Assembly (NCBI RefSeq): GCF_902497555.1 | Contig: NZ_CABVGP010000002.1 | Span: forward strand, 942,501-1,006,500 | From: Amycolatopsis camponoti | Lineage (GTDB): Bacteria; Actinomycetota; Actinomycetes; Mycobacteriales; Pseudonocardiaceae | DNA length: 64,000 bases | Direction: 5' to 3' | In this document: one piece after another, positions 34,727 through 41,748 of the stretch | Layout of the letters: the number at the start of each line of letters is the position of its first letter | Position numbering within the stretch: position 1 is the stretch's first letter | Program-made: the position numbers and the translations under genes | Notes under the pieces: generated by a model | What the model was told of the DNA's origin: nothing | The model's input: the letters and a program-made list of their open reading frames with translations, nothing else | The model's database searches: none

Positions 34727-37042
34727 ATGGCCGACGGGGGCGAACTGGTCAAGGCCACCGAGCGTTTGCTCGAGGGCAGGCACGGGAGGCTGGGGGCGTC
34801 CGCACTGCGGGCGGCCCTGGTCGACCTCTACGAGTTCTGGCTGGGCAGGGGAGCCTCGGCGGCCGGCGTCGACACCGCGGAACCGGGTGTCGCGCTGGTC
34901 GCCGTGGGCGGGCTCGGCCGCCGGGAGCTGGTGCCGTTCTCCGATCTCGACCTGGTGCTGGTGCACAACGGCAACAGCAACGTCGGGGAGATCGCGGACG
35001 CGCTCTGGTATCCCTTGTGGGACGCGAAAGTCGGGTTGGACCACTCGGTCCGCACACCCGGCGAAGCGCTGAAGGTCGCTTCGGAGGACCTTCGGACGGC
35101 AATGGGCTTGCTCGACGCCCGGCACCTTTCCGGGGACGCCGAACTGACCGGCCGCCTGGTTTCCGCGGCGCGCGACCAGTGGCGCCGCACGGCGCGCAAG
35201 CAGATCCCGGACATGACGGCGTCGGTCCGGCAGCGCTGGGCCCGCAGCGGCGAGATCGCGCAGTCCGCCGAACCCGACCTCAAGCACGGGCGGGGCGGGC
35301 TGCGGGACTTCGCCGTCCTGGAAGCACTGGCCGCGGCGCAGCTCACCGCGCGGCCCGGCGAAGAACTCCTGGCCGCCAAGGAGTTGCTGCTCGACGTCCG
35401 CACCGAGCTGCGTCGCGAGATCCGGCGCGAACGGGACGTCCTGTCCGCGCCGGAGGCCGAGCTGGTGGCCGCCGAGCTCGGCTTCGGCGACCGTTTCACA
35501 TTGGCCCGCAAGCTTTCCGGTGCGGGCCGCACGATCGCGTACGCGCTGGACGTCGCGCTCCGGTCCACTGTGGAGCCGCCGAAGCAGCGCTTCGGACGGC
35601 GTCCGGCACGGACCCCGCTGGCCGAAAACGTCGTCCTGCACGGGAACGAGGTCGCGCTGGCTCGCGACGCCGTCCCGGCGAAGGACCCGGCGTTGCTGCT
35701 GCGGGTCGCCGCGGCGTCGGCGCGCACGGGCAAGCCCATCGCGCTCGGCACGCTCAAGGCGCTGGCGGAGTCGGCGCCGGAACTGCGGGCGCCGTGGCCA
35801 CCCGAGGCGTTGAACGCCCTGGTGGAGCTGCTCGGCGCGGGGGAGGGCCTGGTCGACGCGGTCGAGTCGCTCGACCGGACCGGCCTGTGGGCCCGGCTGT
35901 TCCCCGAGTGGGGCGCGGTCCGCGACCTGCCGCCGCGCTCGCCGGTGCACCAGTGGACGGTCGACCGGCACCTCGTGCGCACCTGCGTCGAGGCCGCCAA
36001 GCTGACCACCACGGTGCCGCGGCCCGACCTGCTGCTGATCGGCGCGCTGCTGCACGACATCGGCAAGGGCCGCGACGCCGACCACTCGGAGCTGGGCGCC
36101 AAGATCTCCGCCCAGGTCGCGACGCGGCTCGGGCTGAGCCCGGCGGACGCGGCGACGGTGTCGGCGATGGTCCGCCACCACCTGCTGCTGCCGCACACCG
36201 CGACGCGCCGTGACATCAGCGAGCCGGACACGGTCTCGCGAGTGGTGAAGACCCTGGACGGCGACATCGTCCTGGTCGAGCTGCTGCACGCGCTGACCCA
36301 GGCCGACTCGCTGGCGACCGGTCCCGGCGTCTGGACGGACTGGAAGGCGCGGCTGCTCGCCGAGCTCGTCACGGGTTGCGAGGAAGTGTTGCGCGGCAAG
36401 GGATTCACCGCGCCCGAGCCGATGGACGGCGAACAGCGCGAGCTCGTCGCCCTGGCCGTGGCTTCGGGCACCGGCGAGATCCGGGTCAGCGCGCACGGCA
36501 AGGTCGTCACGGTGCTGCTGGCCGTCCCGGCCCGCGCGGAGCTGCTGGCGCCGGCCGCGGGTGTGCTGGCGCTGAACTCGATGGAGGTGCATTCGGCGGT
36601 CCTGCGCGGCCATGACGGCGGGCGCGCGGGTGTGTTCACGGCGTCCCCGAAGTTCGGTTCCCTGCCGGACCCGACGCTGCTGCGCGAGCAGTTCGCCCGC
36701 GCGGTCGCCGGCACCCTCCCGCTCACCCAGCGCCTGGCGGCGAAGGAACGCGACTACGGGTCGCCGGACGCGGCCCCGGTCGCGCCGAAGGTGCTCTGGT
36801 TCGACGACGAGACGAGCGGCCCCGACACGGTGGTCCTCGAGCTGCGCGCCGCCGACCGGATCGGCCTGCTGTTCCGGGTCGCGGGCGCCCTGCGCCGCTG
36901 CGACGCGGAGGTCCGCTGGGCGAAGGTCTCGACCCTGGGCGGTGCGGTGGTGGACTCGTTCGCGGTGACGCCTCGCAGCGGCCGCATCGAGCCGGGCTGG
37001 CGGCGCGAGGTGGAGCAGGCGATCCTGGCGGCGGCTTCCTGA
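34727..37042 (+). CDS. glnD: PII nucleotidylyltransferase
   Basis: The 771-residue enzyme modifies and demodifies PII. It has an N-terminal nucleotidyltransferase (GLGRRELVPFSDLDLVLVH near residue 62, with the DxD pair), a helical linker, an HD hydrolase domain (LLHDIGKGRDADHSELG near 442) and C-terminal ACT repeats (about 600-770, ending with ELRAADRIGLLFRVAGALRR). In actinomycetes the transferred group is adenylyl rather than uridylyl. It is the last gene of the ammonium operon. Confidence 0.95.
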   Translation: MADGGELVKATERLLEGRHGRLGASALRAALVDLYEFWLGRGASAAGVDTAEPGVALVAVGGLGRRELVPFSDLDLVLVHNGNSNVGEIADALWYPLWDAKVGLDHSVRTPGEALKVASEDLRTAMGLLDARHLSGDAELTGRLVSAARDQWRRTARKQIPDMTASVRQRWARSGEIAQSAEPDLKHGRGGLRDFAVLEALAAAQLTARPGEELLAAKELLLDVRTELRREIRRERDVLSAPEAELVAAELGFGDRFTLARKLSGAGRTIAYALDVALRSTVEPPKQRFGRRPARTPLAENVVLHGNEVALARDAVPAKDPALLLRVAAASARTGKPIALGTLKALAESAPELRAPWPPEALNALVELLGAGEGLVDAVESLDRTGLWARLFPEWGAVRDLPPRSPVHQWTVDRHLVRTCVEAAKLTTTVPRPDLLLIGALLHDIGKGRDADHSELGAKISAQVATRLGLSPADAATVSAMVRHHLLLPHTATRRDISEPDTVSRVVKTLDGDIVLVELLHALTQADSLATGPGVWTDWKARLLAELVTGCEEVLRGKGFTAPEPMDGEQRELVALAVASGTGEIRVSAHGKVVTVLLAVPARAELLAPAAGVLALNSMEVHSAVLRGHDGGRAGVFTASPKFGSLPDPTLLREQFARAVAGTLPLTQRLAAKERDYGSPDAAPVAPKVLWFDDETSGPDTVVLELRAADRIGLLFRVAGALRRCDAEVRWAKVSTLGGAVVDSFAVTPRSGRIEPGWRREVEQAILAAAS

Positions 37043-37072
37043 GCGGACCCCGGCCGGCCGGCGCGACGTGAC

Positions 37073-37109
37073 CGGGCCCGCGGTTCGGGTGACCCGACTC
37101 GCGGGCCCG
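37073..37109. terminator. Large bidirectional hairpin between glnD and a convergent gene
   Basis: CGGGCCCGCG (37073-37082) pairs perfectly with CGCGGGCCCG (37100-37109), and the loop holds a second 6-bp pairing, TCGGGT with ACCCGA. It sits between two converging operons and directly beside the monooxygenase stop codon, so it probably ends both. Confidence 0.75.
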
Positions 37110-37111
37110 CG

Positions 37112-38491
37112 TCAGATCGCCGGGCGAGCCGTGCCGGCGACGGTCGCGGAGGCCGTCCGGCCGGCCTCGGGCGGCCCGAACCAGCGGTGCAGTGCGTCTT
37201 CCAGGCCCGGGCCGCCGGACCACACCACGTAGCCGTCGGGCCGGACGAGCCGTGGCTCGGCGCCGGACCGCTGCTCGACCCGGCCGGACCACCCCTCCGG
37301 CAGCGTCGCACCGAGCAGCACCGCACGGCCGTCGGGTGCCGCCGGGACTTGCGCGCGGCCGGAGACCCCCGGGTACGTCACCCCGATGCCCGAAAGCTCC
37401 AGGGCGACGGCGTGGCGGGCCTCGGGGACGGCCAGCAGCCCCGTGACGACCTCGCGCACGGCGGCCGCGTCCGGGTCGGGCACGCCGAGTACCGCCTGGG
37501 CGCGGGTGCTGACCAGCACGCGGGCCGCGATCGGGTGGCGTTCGTCGTGGTAGCTGTCGATCAACGCGGAAGGCGCCGTGCCGCGGACCGCCGCGGCCAG
37601 CTTCCAGCCGAGGTTCGCCGCGTCCTGCAGACCGAGGTTGAGGCCCTGGCCGCCGACCGGGAGGTGGACGTGCGCGGCGTCGCCGGCGAACAGCACCCGG
37701 CCGTGGCGGTACCGCTCCAGCTGCCGGGCCGCGTCGCCGAAGCGCGACGCCCACAGCACCTCGCCGACGAGGATCCCCGGTCCGTGGGCGGCGGTCAGCG
37801 CCCGCTGCACCTCCTCGGCCGTGACCGGTTCACCGCGGCCGAGCCGCTGCTGCTCCTCGCCGAAGACGATCGTGCGGTAGCGGCCGCCCGACAGCGGGAC
37901 CAGGTAGCCCGACGCGCCGGCCGGCAGTGCCCAGGCGTCGGCCAGGCCGGCGGGCTTGGCCGCCAGCAGGATGTCGGCGACGACCAGCGAGATCCGCGCC
38001 GGGCTGCCGGGGAACGCGACGTCCAGCAGCGTGCGCACCGTGCTGTGCCCGCCGTCGGCGGCGACGAGCCAGCCGGCCCGGTGCTCGCGTCCGCCCGCCG
38101 TGACGGTGACGCCGTCGTCGTCCTGCCGCACGGCGGTGACGGCCGCGTCGCGCAGCACCGGGGTGCGCAGCCGCGCCTCGATCGCCGCCGTGACGTGGGC
38201 CTGTTCGACGCCGAGCTGGTACGGGAAGCGCGTCGGCAGGTCGGTGTAGTCGATCGGAAGACCCGAGAAGTGCCCGGCAGGCAGCTTCGCCCGCACGTGC
38301 GGCTCGATCGCCGCGAGCAGGCCCCGGTCGGCCAGCACCTCGACCGACCGGGGCTGCAGGCCGAGGGCTTTCGACTGCGAGGTGGGCCGGGCGTCCCGTT
38401 CGAGGACCAGCACGTCGAGTCCGGCGCGCTCCAGCTCGAACGCGGTCAGCAGGCCGGTGGGCCCGGCGCCCGCGACCAGGACGTCAGGCAT
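37112..38491 (-). CDS. FAD-dependent aromatic monooxygenase (PHBH-type)
   Basis: The 459-residue flavoenzyme has the FAD motif VAGAGPTGLLTAFELERAGL near residue 5, the DG motif AADGGHSTVR near 144 and the GD motif FAGDAAHVHLPVGGQGLNLG near 270. It resembles hydroxylases of aromatic polyketides and phenols (RdmE/MhpA group). It ends a TetR-controlled three-gene operon with a membrane protein. The absence of polyketide genes makes a detoxification role more likely than biosynthesis. Confidence 0.9.
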   Translation of the reverse strand: MPDVLVAGAGPTGLLTAFELERAGLDVLVLERDARPTSQSKALGLQPRSVEVLADRGLLAAIEPHVRAKLPAGHFSGLPIDYTDLPTRFPYQLGVEQAHVTAAIEARLRTPVLRDAAVTAVRQDDDGVTVTAGGREHRAGWLVAADGGHSTVRTLLDVAFPGSPARISLVVADILLAAKPAGLADAWALPAGASGYLVPLSGGRYRTIVFGEEQQRLGRGEPVTAEEVQRALTAAHGPGILVGEVLWASRFGDAARQLERYRHGRVLFAGDAAHVHLPVGGQGLNLGLQDAANLGWKLAAAVRGTAPSALIDSYHDERHPIAARVLVSTRAQAVLGVPDPDAAAVREVVTGLLAVPEARHAVALELSGIGVTYPGVSGRAQVPAAPDGRAVLLGATLPEGWSGRVEQRSGAEPRLVRPDGYVVWSGGPGLEDALHRWFGPPEAGRTASATVAGTARPAI

Positions 38492-39146
38492 CGAGGTTCT
38501 CCTTGCGGAGGTACCAGACGTGCCAGACGATCAGCAGGGCCAGCGCGCCGAACCACGCCACGTTGGTGACCAGCGCGATCAGGTCGATCGGCAGCGTGTA
38601 GACGAGCACGATGTGCAGCACCGCGCCGGCCAGCAGCACCGCGCCCCAGGCGGCCGTGTTGATCCGCAGGCCACGCCGGAACCGGGCGTCGGTCTCCCAG
38701 CGGCCCGCCCACGCTTCCGCGCCCTCGGCACCGCGTTTGACCTCGGCGATCGTGCGCCCCAGCGTCAGCTGCGCCGGACGGCCGACGAACACCGAGACCA
38801 GCATCCACGCGCCGAACACCCCGCCCAGCGCCGCGGTCCAGCCTTCGCGGATCACCAGCGTGCGCGGGTCGTCCGAGAGCAGGCCCAGCACCACCGACAG
38901 CACCAGGACGCTCAGCGTGACCAGGGCGACGAGGTCGACCTTGCGGTTGCGCACGATCGTCCACACCACGTACGGCGCGGCCACCAGGACACCGGCCATC
39001 AGCGCCCACCACTGGCTCACGCCGGCGCCGCGCAGGCCGTAGAACAGCGCCATCGGCACGAGCACTTCGAACACCACGGTCAGCACGTTGGCGCGGACCA
39101 GCCGGCGCAGGCCGGCGTCGGGCACGGTCTTCTCTTCGATCATCAT
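38484..39146 (-). CDS. VC0807-family membrane protein
   Basis: The 220-residue protein has about six transmembrane helices (for example LTVVFEVLVPMALFYGL, ALVTLSVLVLSVVLGLL, NVAWFGALALLIVWHVWYL). A helical segment with VFVGRPAQLTLGRTI near 118 resembles intracellular septation protein A/VC0807 proteins. The function is unknown. Two ATG codons open the gene (39146 and 39143); the first overlaps the TetR stop. It overlaps the monooxygenase start by 8 bases, so expression is tightly linked. Confidence 0.82.
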   Translation of the reverse strand: MMIEEKTVPDAGLRRLVRANVLTVVFEVLVPMALFYGLRGAGVSQWWALMAGVLVAAPYVVWTIVRNRKVDLVALVTLSVLVLSVVLGLLSDDPRTLVIREGWTAALGGVFGAWMLVSVFVGRPAQLTLGRTIAEVKRGAEGAEAWAGRWETDARFRRGLRINTAAWGAVLLAGAVLHIVLVYTLPIDLIALVTNVAWFGALALLIVWHVWYLRKENLDA

Positions 39147-39745
39147 GCGGATCCCCCAGCGGATTCGGGTGCGGTCGCCCGCACGTAGAGGTCGGCGAGC
39201 TCACGGCCGATGCGCGTGAGCTCGGTGGGTGCCAGCCCGGCGGCGGCCGCCGTGGCGACGACGGCGTCGAGGCCGGAGGTGAAGGCGAGCGCCGTGGTCC
39301 GGGGGTCGAGCGGGCCGAACGCGCCCGCCGCCTGCCCGGTGCGGAAGTGCTCTTCGAACAGCGCGAGCCGCCCGTTCACGCCGGCGCTCTGCGAGCCGGC
39401 GTTCTTCACCAGGTCGATCAGCGCGCGGATTTCGGCCGGGTGCTCGCCGACGAGCTCGACGTTCGCTTCGACGAAGGCGCGCAGCTGCGCGACGTGCCCG
39501 ACGGCGGCGTCGATGCGCGGCTGCATGAACGCCCCGGTGATCTCCTCGATCTCCGTGACGCACGCGGCGAGCAGATCGTCCTTGCCTGCGAAGTGGTAGC
39601 TGATCATGCCGGTGCTCGACAGGCCCGCCTGCTTCGCGATCCGGCTGAACGACGCCTTGGCGTAGCCGGCCTCGGCGATGACTTCGATCGCCGCCCGCAC
39701 GATCTGCGCCCGCCTGCCGGACTCGGTGAACGTTCTTGCTCGCAT
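39143..39745 (-). CDS. TetR-family regulator of the monooxygenase operon
   Basis: The 200-residue regulator has a TetR DNA-binding domain (AIEVIAEAGYAKASFSRIAK, then SSTGMISYHFAGKDDLLAAC) and a helical ligand domain (about 75-195). I start it at the ATG at 39745; an upstream in-frame TTG at 39751 is less likely. The start codon itself lies inside a palindromic operator, and a second copy lies 20 bases upstream. It heads the TetR-membrane protein-monooxygenase operon, so it probably represses all three until a substrate-like ligand binds. Confidence 0.9.
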   Translation of the reverse strand: MRARTFTESGRRAQIVRAAIEVIAEAGYAKASFSRIAKQAGLSSTGMISYHFAGKDDLLAACVTEIEEITGAFMQPRIDAAVGHVAQLRAFVEANVELVGEHPAEIRALIDLVKNAGSQSAGVNGRLALFEEHFRTGQAAGAFGPLDPRTTALAFTSGLDAVVATAAAAGLAPTELTRIGRELADLYVRATAPESAGGSA

Positions 39746-39771
39746 GAGCAAAATTTAGCTCAGGCGAGCAA
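39736..39771. promoter_or_regulatory. Twin TetR operators, one overlapping the start codon
   Basis: Operator 1 is the perfect palindrome TTGCTCGCATGAGCAA (39736-39751); it contains the tetR ATG. Operator 2 is TAGCTCAGGCGAGCAA (39756-39771), identical in design with one mismatch. Their centres are 20 bases apart, about two helical turns, so two dimers can bind the same face. Confidence 0.8.
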
Positions 39772-39815
39772 AAATGACAAGTTGCCTGGTCTAAGCCGAG
39801 AATTGGGGGTGTGCT

Positions 39816-41120
39816 TTAAGCCGTGGCGGTGCCGTCGACGACCTGGTTGCGGCCCGCGTCCTTGGCCCGGTACAGCGCCTTGTCCGCAGCCTGCAGCAGA
39901 CGCTCGACGGCCGTCCCGCCGTCCGGGTAGGTCGCGACGCCGATCGACGCCGACAGGGCGTCGATCACGCGGAGGTGGCTGCCGTCCTCGTACTCCACTT
40001 TCAGCGACTCGATCGCCGACCGGACGCGCTCGGCCACCGCGAGCACCGCCGCCGGGCCGATGTCCGGCAGCAGGACCACGAACTCCTCGCCGCCGAACCG
40101 GCCGACCGAGTCGTAGTCGCGGACGGCGCTCTTGATCGTCGCCGCGACCGCGCGCAGCACCGTGTCGCCCGCCAGGTGGCCGTGCTGGTCGTTGATCAGC
40201 TTGAAGTAGTCGAGGTCGATCATCAGCACGCCGAACGTGCTGCGCGAGCTGCGCTGGGCGCGGGCCAGTTCGCGGGAAGCGAGCAGGTGCCACCCGGTCG
40301 TGTTGAACAGGCCGGTTTTCTCGTCGGTCGTCGCGGCGATCTCCAGCTGCTTGATCAGCACCGCCCGGTGCAGCACCAGCAGCGGCGGCACGATCGCGAC
40401 GGCGAGCGCGGGCAGCGTCGCCAGCGTCAACGCCGTGAGCAGGCCCAGGCAGAGCGTCGCGACCTCGAGGAGGTTGTCGCCGAGGCCGCCGAAGAACGCC
40501 TTGATCGTGCGCTTCGTGATCGTCAGCGCCGGGACGATCGTGATCGCCGAGACCAGGAAGTACGTCACCGCGGCCAGCGCGATCGCCGTGATGCCGCGCC
40601 AGCCCGCCGTCAGCGCCGCGTACATGTCGCCGACGCCGAGCCGGGCGAGCACGAGCTCGGCCGAGTAGCAGGTGATGACGACCAGCGTGGCGTTCAGCGT
40701 GGTCCGGAACGGGGGGACGCGCTTCATCCGCGCGAGGCTGCGCGTCGCCAGGTGCAGGTAGAGGACGGCGATCAGGGCCGTGACGAGCGCGGGCGGGAGG
40801 AGCAGCACGCCGGCGAACGTCCAGACCGACGTCAGGTTGATGTGCGGGGTGTCGGACACCAGCCGCCGGACGCGCTCGATCTGCCGGCCGAGCTCCGCCT
40901 GCAGCACGCCGAGGGCGGCGAGGACGCCGAAGACGACGAGATCCCACCCGTGGACGGGCACCACGGCGGCGGTCCAGACGGTGGCGACGAGCGCCACGGA
41001 CTCGACGAGGAAGCAGTAGAAGATCAGCGACCCGCGCTGCCGCCAGAGGGTCCAGTGAGCAGGGTTCAGCGCCCCACGGATCCGGCCCACGCGGGGTTCG
41101 GCCGGACGGGCGCCGTCCAT
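39816..41120 (-). CDS. Membrane-bound diguanylate cyclase (GGDEF)
   Basis: The 434-residue protein has an N-terminal membrane domain of about six helices (about 25-245) and a C-terminal GGDEF domain (about 265-430). The active signature GRFGGEEFVVLLPD lies near 340, preceded by DLDYFKLINDQHGHLAGD. It should make cyclic di-GMP from GTP. No EAL domain or inhibitory RxxD four residues before the signature is clear. The ATG at 41120 is chosen because the open frame upstream runs through the peptide array. It diverges from that array by 114 bases, so a shared control region is possible. Confidence 0.9.
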   Translation of the reverse strand: MDGARPAEPRVGRIRGALNPAHWTLWRQRGSLIFYCFLVESVALVATVWTAAVVPVHGWDLVVFGVLAALGVLQAELGRQIERVRRLVSDTPHINLTSVWTFAGVLLLPPALVTALIAVLYLHLATRSLARMKRVPPFRTTLNATLVVITCYSAELVLARLGVGDMYAALTAGWRGITAIALAAVTYFLVSAITIVPALTITKRTIKAFFGGLGDNLLEVATLCLGLLTALTLATLPALAVAIVPPLLVLHRAVLIKQLEIAATTDEKTGLFNTTGWHLLASRELARAQRSSRSTFGVLMIDLDYFKLINDQHGHLAGDTVLRAVAATIKSAVRDYDSVGRFGGEEFVVLLPDIGPAAVLAVAERVRSAIESLKVEYEDGSHLRVIDALSASIGVATYPDGGTAVERLLQAADKALYRAKDAGRNQVVDGTATA

Positions 41121-41234
41121 ACTCAAGGCGGGTGCAACTCCCCTGGGTGATCCGACGATCCGCGTCCACTTCACCACATCGGGCGACCTCGATCGACGAT
41201 TGCCACACGTTCGGAGCAGCGAAGGGAGGTCGCC
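41121..41234. other. Gap between the diguanylate cyclase gene and the micro-gene array
   Basis: This 114-base gap must contain the divergent start signals. I see no convincing -10/-35 pair; TTGCCA at 41200-41205 is a possible -35 for the + strand without a matching -10. The first Shine-Dalgarno region of the array is at 41224-41229. Confidence 0.4.
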
Positions 41235-41255
41235 ATGCGCAACCGCGAATCCTGA
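41235..41255 (+). CDS. MRNRES micro-gene, unit 1
   Basis: ATG start, codons CGC AAC CGC GAA TCC, then TGA. GGGAGG lies at 41224-41229, 5 bases before the start. This is the only unit with GAA for Glu. Confidence 0.8.
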   Translation: MRNRES

Positions 41256-41295
41256 GCCGCTGCGGTCCACCGGAACGCCCGAGAGGAGATGCGCC

Positions 41296-41316
41296 GTGCG
41301 CAACCGCGAGTCGTGA
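41296..41316 (+). CDS. MRNRES micro-gene, unit 2
   Basis: GTG start, CGC AAC CGC GAG TCG, TGA. AGGAG at 41284-41288 is 7 bases upstream. Ser is TCG, a synonymous change from unit 1. Confidence 0.8.
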   Translation: MRNRES

Positions 41317-41357
41317 ACCAGTCGCCGTCCGCCCCTGCGCCCGAGAGGAGACGTGCC

Positions 41358-41378
41358 GTGCGCAACCGCGAGTCCTGA
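41358..41378 (+). CDS. MRNRES micro-gene, unit 3
   Basis: GTG start, CGC AAC CGC GAG TCC, TGA. AGGAG at 41346-41350 is 7 bases upstream. The linker that follows (about 41376-41412) recurs almost unchanged after unit 5. Confidence 0.8.
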   Translation: MRNRES

Positions 41379-41418
41379 CCCATGCCCGCCCGCACCCACG
41401 TCCGGAAGGAGACGCGCC

Positions 41419-41439
41419 ATGCGCAACCGCGAGTCCTGA
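41419..41439 (+). CDS. MRNRES micro-gene, unit 4
   Basis: ATG start, CGC AAC CGC GAG TCC, TGA. GGAAGGAG ends 7 bases before the start (AGGAG 41407-41411). Pairs with unit 6 in the higher-order repeat but uses ATG rather than GTG. Confidence 0.8.
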   Translation: MRNRES

Positions 41440-41480
41440 ACCAGCGCCCGAACGAGCCCTACGCGCGAAAGGAGAGCCCC

Positions 41481-41501
41481 GTGCGTAACCGCGAGTCGTG
41501 A
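41481..41501 (+). CDS. MRNRES micro-gene, unit 5
   Basis: GTG start, CGT AAC CGC GAG TCG, TGA. AAAGGAG ends 6 bases before the start. It is the only unit with CGT at codon 2. Confidence 0.8.
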   Translation: MRNRES

Positions 41502-41542
41502 ACCCATGCCCGCCCGCACCTACGTCCGGAAGGAGACGTGTC

Positions 41543-41563
41543 GTGCGCAACCGCGAGTCCTGA
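41543..41563 (+). CDS. MRNRES micro-gene, unit 6
   Basis: GTG start, CGC AAC CGC GAG TCC, TGA. GGAAGGAG ends 7 bases before the start (AGGAG 41531-41535). Confidence 0.8.
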   Translation: MRNRES

Positions 41564-41603
41564 GCCCAAGCCCATCCGCCCCGCGCCCGGAAGGAGACGT
41601 GCT

Positions 41604-41624
41604 GTGCGCAACCGCGAGTCCTGA
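41604..41624 (+). CDS. MRNRES micro-gene, unit 7
   Basis: GTG start, CGC AAC CGC GAG TCC, TGA. GGAAGGAG ends 7 bases before the start (AGGAG 41592-41596). Confidence 0.8.
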   Translation: MRNRES

Positions 41625-41671
41625 CCACGCCGAACACCCGGTCCGTCCAGCAGGAGAGGGGAAACGTCACC

Positions 41672-41692
41672 ATGCGCAACCGTGAGTCGTGA
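41672..41692 (+). CDS. MRNRES micro-gene, unit 8
   Basis: ATG start, CGC AAC CGT GAG TCG, TGA. The leader differs from the other units: AGGAGAGGGG lies 10-15 bases before the start, so initiation may be weaker. The 68-base step makes it the outlying copy; it is also the only one with CGT at codon 4. Confidence 0.75.
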   Translation: MRNRES

Positions 41693-41698
41693 ACGGCC

Positions 41699-41740
41699 GC
41701 CGGAAGAGCTCCGGCCTGCCCAGTACCCGCGGGCCCGGGT
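41699..41740 (+). terminator. Hairpins after the micro-gene array
   Basis: GCCGGA (41699-41704) pairs with TCCGGC (41710-41715) across a 5-base loop, 6 bases after the last stop. A second, ACCCG/CGGGT, follows at 41725-41740. Their place supports an RNA that ends here, with no downstream gene on the same strand. Between 41741 and 41748 nothing else is seen. Confidence 0.5.
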
Positions 41741-41748
41741 GGGGCCGC

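Larger units (their letters stand above)
41221..41692 (+). repeat. Tandem array of eight Shine-Dalgarno + hexapeptide micro-genes (MRNRES)
   Basis: Eight near-identical units lie head to tail. Each holds a GGAG-type ribosome-binding site, a short spacer, an ATG or GTG, codons for Arg-Asn-Arg-Glu-Ser and TGA. Starts are at 41235, 41296, 41358, 41419, 41481, 41543, 41604 and 41672, giving steps of 61, 62, 61, 62, 62, 61 and 68. Five of 21 coding positions vary and all changes are synonymous or ATG/GTG swaps. Units 3-4 and 5-6 share long matching linkers, so two-unit duplication enlarged the array. I do not recognise the peptide. Confidence 0.9.

Noticed and set aside
37112..38491. Part of a polyketide biosynthetic cluster
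   Set aside because: The monooxygenase is of the type found in such clusters, but no synthase, cyclase or transferase gene is near; it sits in a three-gene TetR operon.
41221..41692. CRISPR array
   Set aside because: The repeated core is a coding unit with a Shine-Dalgarno region, the linkers are similar to one another rather than unique, and no cas genes are present.
41221..41692. Replication iterons or protein-binding sites only
   Set aside because: The spacing would suit this, but changes limited to synonymous positions and start-codon swaps argue for translation. A double role is not excluded.
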